DNA from: Serratia quinivorans
Lineage (GTDB): Bacteria; Pseudomonadota; Gammaproteobacteria; Enterobacterales; Enterobacteriaceae
Direction of reading: 5' to 3'
DNA length: 64,000 nucleotides
Assembly: GCA_900457075.1 (NCBI GenBank)
Contig: UGYN01000002.1
Coordinates: 2,108,001-2,172,000 of the forward strand
The stretch's first letter is position 1; each line of letters begins with the position of its first letter. A model generated the notes under the pieces. That model saw only the letters and a list, made by a program, of their open reading frames with translations, ran no database searches and was not told the origin of the DNA. Of the stretch, positions 59,394-64,000 are shown one piece after another. A program made the position numbers and the translations under genes.

Positions 59394-60308
59394 TTAGCTC
59401 TTGTTCTTTTTGCACATTGGGAAGCCCAGCGCTTCGCGAGAAGCGTAGTAGGCCTCGGCCACGGCTTTGGTCAGCGTGCGGATACGCAGAATATAACGCT
59501 GACGCTCGGTCACCGAGATCGCCTTGCGCGCATCCAACAGGTTGAAGGTGTGGCCGGCCTTCAGAATACGTTCGTAAGCCGGCAGCGGCAGTGGTTTCTC
59601 CAGCGCCAGCAGCGACTGGGCTTCTTTCTCGTACTGCTCAAAGCAGGAGAACAGGAAGTCCACGTCGGCGTATTCGAAGTTGTAAGTGGACTGCTCCACT
59701 TCATTCTGATGGAACACGTCGCCATAGGTGGTCACACCCAGCGGGCCGTCGCTCCACACCAGATCGTAGACGCTGTCCACGCCCTGGATATACATCGCCA
59801 GACGTTCCAGACCGTAGGTGATCTCGCCGGTTACCGGTTTGCACTCCATGCCGCCGACCTGCTGGAAGTAAGTGAACTGCGTCACTTCCATGCCGTTCAG
59901 CCACACTTCCCAGCCCAGGCCCCAGGCGCCAAGCGTCGGGTTTTCCCAGTTATCTTCTACGAAGCGGATATCGTGAATGGTCGGATCCAGACCCAGCTCT
60001 TTCAACGAGCCCAGGTACAGTTCCTGAATGTTGTCCGGCGATGGCTTAATCACCACCTGGAACTGGTAATAGTGTTGCAGACGGTTTGGGTTTTCACCGT
60101 AGCGGCCGTCGGTCGGGCGGCGGGACGGCTGCACGTAGGCGGTAGCCATTGGCTCCGGCCCCAGTGCGCGCAGGCACGTCATCGGGTGTGAGGTACCCGC
60201 GCCGACTTCCATGTCCAATGGTTGAACGATGGTGCAGCCCTGGCGCGCCCAATAGTCCTGCAGTGTCAGGATCAGGCCCTGAAAGGTCTTGGTATCAAAC
60301 TTTTGCAT
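59394..60308 (-). CDS. glyQ: GlyQ, glycyl-tRNA synthetase alpha subunit
   Basis: A 304-residue class II catalytic subunit (E. coli 303). The N-terminus [18 protein letters not shown], motif-2-like [22 protein letters not shown] and the [14 protein letters not shown] ending the core are diagnostic. A longer frame exists to 60554 but homology places the start at 60308. First gene of glyQS. Confidence 0.97.
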   Translation of the reverse strand: MQKFDTKTFQGLILTLQDYWARQGCTIVQPLDMEVGAGTSHPMTCLRALGPEPMATAYVQPSRRPTDGRYGENPNRLQHYYQFQVVIKPSPDNIQELYLGSLKELGLDPTIHDIRFVEDNWENPTLGAWGLGWEVWLNGMEVTQFTYFQQVGGMECKPVTGEITYGLERLAMYIQGVDSVYDLVWSDGPLGVTTYGDVFHQNEVEQSTYNFEYADVDFLFSCFEQYEKEAQSLLALEKPLPLPAYERILKAGHTFNLLDARKAISVTERQRYILRIRTLTKAVAEAYYASREALGFPMCKKNKS

Positions 60309-60570
60309 GTTGAATTCGCACGCGATACAAGTGGATTTAAATGGGATGCGCCAGTATACCCGTTGACCGTAAGATATACAGCCCGAATCCGGTAACAAGT
60401 GCGAATCATCAAAGAAGCGCGGTGTTTTTACGCACTGAAATGGGGCAAATGCGCCTGCATGGCACGGTTTCCCCCTGCGAATACACCACAACCCCCCGCC
60501 CTCCATGATCTCCGAGACTGGCACCAACCTTGCTAGCGTCCTGATAACCAACATTTCAGGAGGTTCGCTG

Positions 60571-61913
60571 ATGACTACCGCCTTAACCGACAGCCGCTAT
60601 CGCTACCGTATTTTCGCCATGGTGTTCTTTATTGCGTTGATCAACTACGTCGATCGCGGTGCGCTGTCCTTCGCCGCCAACGATATCTCCCGAGAATTCA
60701 ACTTCAACAAGGCACAACTGGGCGCCGTACTCGGCTACTTCGGCTTTGGCTATTTGTTCGGTTCGCTGTGCGGCGGTTTTCTGGCCGACCGCGTCGGCAC
60801 CAAAAAGGTCTGGCTGATCGCCGGGGCGCTGTGGTCGCTGCTGGAGATCGCCACCGCCTGGGCGGGCGAACTGGGGTAGCACTGTTTGGAGGGTCGGCGA
60901 TCATGGGTTTCGCCGCGCTGCGTATCATGTTCGGTTTTGCCGAAGGTCCGGCCTATGCGCTGATGAACAAAACCATCGCCAACTGGGCACCGCGCAAGGA
61001 GCGTGGGTTTTCGCTGGGCATCGGCCTGCTGAGCACTCAGGTGGGGTCGCTGCTGACCGCACCGCTGGCCGTGGGGCTGCTGCTGCTGACCGATGACTGG
61101 CGCAGCATGTTTATGTTGCTGGGTCTGTTCTCGCTGATCGCCATTCTGCTGTTTGCCCGTTTCTTCACCGACACGCCGGAGGAGCACCCTGAAGTCAACG
61201 CCGTCGAACTGGCGGCCATTAATGCCGATCAGGACGCAGACAGCCAGCAACCACGCCTGCCATGGTGGGCATTCTTTACCAACCGCACGCTGGTGTTTAA
61301 CGCCCTGGGTTACTTCTCTTTCCTCTATGTCACCTTTGTGCTGGTGACCTGGGGCCCCAAATACCTGCAAGACACCTTTAATTACGATCTGCACTCGCTG
61401 TGGTATGTGGCGATGATCCCGTGGAGCGGAGCCTGTTTCACCGTTCTGCTCGGCGGCCGCATCGCCGACGCGCTGCTACGACGCTTTGGCAACCTGCGGC
61501 TGGCGCGCAACCTGTTTGCGGCAGTCACCTTGCTGCTGACCGCCACCTGCTTCCTGCTGATCCCCTTTATGAGCACGCCGACCGAAATCATTCTGCTGAT
61601 GACGCTGGGTAACGCGCTGAATGCGCTGGTGAATAATGTGTATTGGTCGGTGGTGATCGACGTCACGCCCAAGGCTTCGGTGGGTGCCTACAGCGGCATG
61701 ACGCTGGCGATCGCCAATATTGCCTCAATCACCGCGCCAATGCTGAGCGGCTGGCTGGCACAACACCACGGTTATGGCGCGATGTTCTTCGCCACCGCCG
61801 TGGTGTCCTTCTGCAGCATGCTGTGCATGACCCTGCTACAGCCGGAAAGAAAGATGGGAGCCGACAGCTCGCTTGTGAGCCATAGTGGTATTCAGCACGC
61901 AGCGCAGCGATAA
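60571..61913 (+). pseudogene. MFS transporter, anion:cation symporter family, one-base deletion
   Basis: Expected 447-residue, 12-helix transporter resembling sugar-acid (glucarate/galactonate) symporters: helix 1 with NYVDRGALSFA and motif A FLADRVGTKKVW, then FGFAEGPAYALMNKTIANW. The first 102 codons end at TAG 60877-60879; the remainder is one frame back. A fifth G in the run at 60873-60876 would read GELGVALFGGSAIMGF, so one base is missing. RBS AGGAGG precedes ATG 60571. Not linked to neighbours; 262 bp from glyQ. Confidence 0.85.
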
Positions 61914-62178
61914 CAACAAAACCATGAGGCAAGGATGCCGTCAGGTTAGCGTCTGTCGAATTAAGTTAACTTCTGTACCTGCAGACAATAACATTTCTAT
62001 TATTCACAGAATTGATAACATACCGACAATAATCATGCTTAAAAAGACATCCTCATGTGAAACATTCCAAGAGATAATTCGCAAACAAAAATGTGATTGT
62101 TAAAATAACAATCATCACATAAAAGAAACACTTTATTATAAAAACCAATCATCAATTATTTACCTCACAGGCTAAAAA

Positions 62179-62215
62179 TTTACTTGCCGACTTGACTCTG
62201 GTAGGATTGTCTACC
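62179..62215 (+). promoter_or_regulatory. Candidate luxI promoter with an overlapping lux-box-like palindrome
   Basis: TTTACT (62179-62184), a 17-bp spacer and TAGGAT (62202-62207) form a plausible sigma-70 promoter. GGTAG-GATTGT-CTACC (62200-62215) is an inverted repeat that covers the -10 box. The rest of 61914-62261 is AT-rich without genes. In EsaR-type systems the receptor represses, so a site over the -10 would fit. Confidence 0.45.
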
Positions 62216-62276
62216 GCACCCCAGCATTGTCGTAAGACGAAATTAAATTTAAAATTCGATTATGGAAGATGTAGAA

Positions 62277-62936
62277 ATGATAGAAATCTTTGATGTGGAT
62301 TACAATCTACTGTCGGATAACCGTTCTAAAGAATTATTCTCTTTAAGAAAGAGGACATTTAAAGACCGTCTCAACTGGATTGTTAATTGCGAAAACAATA
62401 TGGAATTTGACGAGTATGATAACAATCATACTACGTACCTTTTTGGTATGTATGAAAATATGGTAGTCTGCAGTCTGCGATTTATAGAAACAAAATACAA
62501 TAATATGATTACTGGCACGTTTAAATCCTATTTTAATAAAATAGAACTTCCTGAAGGTAACTTTGTTGAGGCCAGTAGGCTTTTTATCGATAAAGGACGT
62601 GTGCAGGCGATGAAATTACAAAACGAACCGATCAGTTCACTACTATTTTTATCTATGATCAATTATGCAAGAAATTATGATTACCAAGGGATTTATGCAA
62701 TTATCAGCCATCCCATGCTGATTATCTTCCAAAGATCCGGTTGGGAAATTACAGTAGTCGAGCAAGGGCAATCAGAGAAAAACCAGCGAATTTACCTGAT
62801 TTACATGCCGGTTGACGATCGCAACCAGCAGATATTGGTCGATCGCATCAACTTGGCCCACCCTGGCTTAACCCCGGACCGCGATGCCTGGCCATTAACC
62901 TTCCGTGTCAGGAAGCACGGGTCTGATCAGCTGTAG
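62277..62936 (+). CDS. splI: LuxI-family acyl-homoserine-lactone synthase (SplI/SprI/EsaI-like)
   Basis: A 219-residue autoinducer synthase. Conserved residues are visible: R and F in LRKRTFKDRLNWIV, the acidic ED/D pattern in MEFDEYDN, TYLFG, the SLRFIE strand, and FVEASRLFID (E and R of the active site). ATG 62277 follows GGAAGA; ATG 62262 is an alternative. The 3' end overlaps the convergent luxR-type gene by 42 bp. About 20 C-terminal residues (LTPDRDAWPLTFRV...) extend into that overlap. Visibly AT-rich. Signal probably 3-oxo-C6-HSL or C6-HSL by family; not proven. Confidence 0.93.
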   Translation: MIEIFDVDYNLLSDNRSKELFSLRKRTFKDRLNWIVNCENNMEFDEYDNNHTTYLFGMYENMVVCSLRFIETKYNNMITGTFKSYFNKIELPEGNFVEASRLFIDKGRVQAMKLQNEPISSLLFLSMINYARNYDYQGIYAIISHPMLIIFQRSGWEITVVEQGQSEKNQRIYLIYMPVDDRNQQILVDRINLAHPGLTPDRDAWPLTFRVRKHGSDQL

Positions 62937-63641
62937 TTCAACGCCTAGCCTGATAGCATGCTTGGCGTTGGTAACGCCTAATTTTTTGACGGCATTACCA
63001 ATATGATATTTTATTGTGGTGAGCTTGATCCCCAGGATGAGCGCAATCTCCTGATAGGATTTTCCCATGCTTGCCCAGTAAATTATCTCATTCTCTCGCT
63101 TCGAGAATATTCCTTTATTGTTCATTTTGTCAAAGTAGGTAGGGCTATTAATTTCCTTGTAAAATGCAGTGAGCTTATCATGAGTAGTAATTAGCAGCAT
63201 TTGAAGTTTGTCTTGGTTGGCTATTATTCTTTCTTCTATATTATAGTCGCAATGTTTATCAATCATAATAGAAAGCACCACCAAATTATGATTATGATCG
63301 TGCAGCACAAATGTATAGCCATTAACTACATTGTAATTCTTAGCCATATCAAAAATTCTTGGCAATTTTAACCCTGGATCAATCATTATATTTTCATCCC
63401 AGGAGAACGGAGTAATACGGCGCGAAGCAGTAATAAGAACCGGGTCGATAAATTGATAGTTATTTTCTGTATAAAATTCAAACCATTCAGTTCCGTTCGA
63501 AATAATCGCAAAGTTCGCCGGATTTCTTTTATTCATTATGGCATAAGCGTACTTCACGTTACTATACTCGCTAAGTTTACCTTCCAAATCATTTTTTATG
63601 GTGGTGTTGATGGTTTCATCATTGAAGAATGAATTTGACAC
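62895..63641 (-). CDS. splR: LuxR-family quorum-sensing receptor (SplR/EsaR-like)
   Basis: A 248-residue receptor. Autoinducer-binding domain about residues 15-165 with the conserved W/Y/D set (EWFEFYTENNYQFIDPVL, FSWDE, NGYTFVLHDH), and a C-terminal LuxR helix-turn-helix (IFSKRENEIIYWASMGKSYQEIALILG ... IKYHIGNAVKKLG). Starts with GTG 63641 with AAGGAG eight bases upstream. Convergent with and overlapping luxI, as in EsaR/EsaI-type pairs. Likely binds the luxI promoter. Confidence 0.93.
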   Translation of the reverse strand: MSNSFFNDETINTTIKNDLEGKLSEYSNVKYAYAIMNKRNPANFAIISNGTEWFEFYTENNYQFIDPVLITASRRITPFSWDENIMIDPGLKLPRIFDMAKNYNVVNGYTFVLHDHNHNLVVLSIMIDKHCDYNIEERIIANQDKLQMLLITTHDKLTAFYKEINSPTYFDKMNNKGIFSKRENEIIYWASMGKSYQEIALILGIKLTTIKYHIGNAVKKLGVTNAKHAIRLGVELQLIRPVLPDTEG

Positions 63642-64000
63642 TGAACCCTCTCCTTAAAAAATAAAAATCCTTAGCTAATAAAAATTATAACATAAAAATT
63701 GCTGGCGGCATAACTGATAAAAAGTCAGGTTAAATTATTAAAATCGACAACAAAAATTATCTATACAATATAAATAATCACGGATTGGGATTTATTTATA
63801 TTAATAAGCGCCATTTAGCCTCATAAAGGATAGGTAAAAAAGGAAAATATCGTGGTTATCTTCAAAAAATTTCAGATACATGTCATGTTAATTTTAATTA
63901 CAAAATAAACAAAAACACTACATACGGAGTGAGGAGTTACGAGCAAGTACGGAGGAAGACACACGATTCGCCATCAGAGGAAAAAACCAATAACTTCCTC
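63642..64000. other. AT-rich region upstream of luxR
   Basis: No gene is supported here. It is low in GC, contains the luxR promoter region, and offers only tiny open frames such as a GTG-initiated 18-codon one near 63852. Confidence 0.5.

Overview
The window looks like chromosomal DNA of a Serratia species, probably of the S. plymuthica / liquefaciens / proteamaculans group. The gene content and order (xylR-xylHGF/xylAB, selC, selAB, fdoGHI-fdhE/fdhD, sodA, mtlADR, glyQS, yiaF, yibF, yibL, yiiM, yiaVW, wecH, mdfA) are those of the enterobacterial 80-88 minute region. A convergent, overlapping LuxI/LuxR pair of the SplI/SplR-EsaI/EsaR type closes the window. Most of the DNA is GC-rich; the last 2 kb around luxI/luxR is visibly AT-rich. 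No phage, IS element, integrase or CRISPR array was seen.

Layout: (1) 1-8.6 kb, accessory metabolism: a short-chain dehydrogenase with a divergent LysR regulator, an NAD-dependent epimerase, an exported alpha/beta hydrolase, then an operon of TRAP binding protein, fused TRAP permease, SDR dehydrogenase and LacI regulator, preceded by a perfect dyad operator candidate. (2) 8.7-18.4 kb: HIT protein, DUF4282 protein, histidine phosphatase, a truncated LuxR remnant, yiaVW, a GNAT/MocR divergent pair, selC (tRNA-Sec), a phytase-like esterase, and a CynX-like exporter divergent from a LysR regulator. (3) 18.4-26.7 kb: the complete xylose regulon (XylR activator, XylFGH ABC importer, XylAB catabolism) around a promoter region with a CRP-like site. 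(4) 26.8-29.8 kb: a Tat-exported amidohydrolase, a cysteine hydrolase and a GlxA-type regulator. (5) 29.8-44.6 kb: wecH, mdfA, an orphan antitoxin-like ORF, a 125-bp palindromic repeat that supplies the selB stop codon, selB-selA, yibF, a DcrB-like lipoprotein, and the formate dehydrogenase-O genes. fdoG has an in-frame UGA read as selenocysteine with a visible SECIS hairpin, so tRNA-Sec, its synthase, its elongation factor and a client all lie in one window. sodA follows with a Fur box. (6) 44.6-51.6 kb: a flagellar-regulon chemoreceptor with a textbook sigma-28 promoter, yiiM, a methyltransferase, yibL, and a MocR regulator divergent from a LysE exporter. (7) 51.0-60.3 kb: mtlADR with four CRP-like sites upstream, yiaF, a Fic AMP-transferase and glyQS. 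(8) 60.6-64 kb: an MFS transporter and the quorum-sensing pair.

Six genes (wecH, fdoI, fdhD, mtlA, fic, and the MFS gene at 60.6 kb) are each broken by single-base insertions or deletions, mostly in short homopolymers, while the rest of each reading frame is well conserved. This pattern fits base-calling errors better than six independent pseudogenes, and these genes are reported as frameshifted rather than lost. Functional names come from recognising protein families and remembered E. coli homologues; no database search was run.
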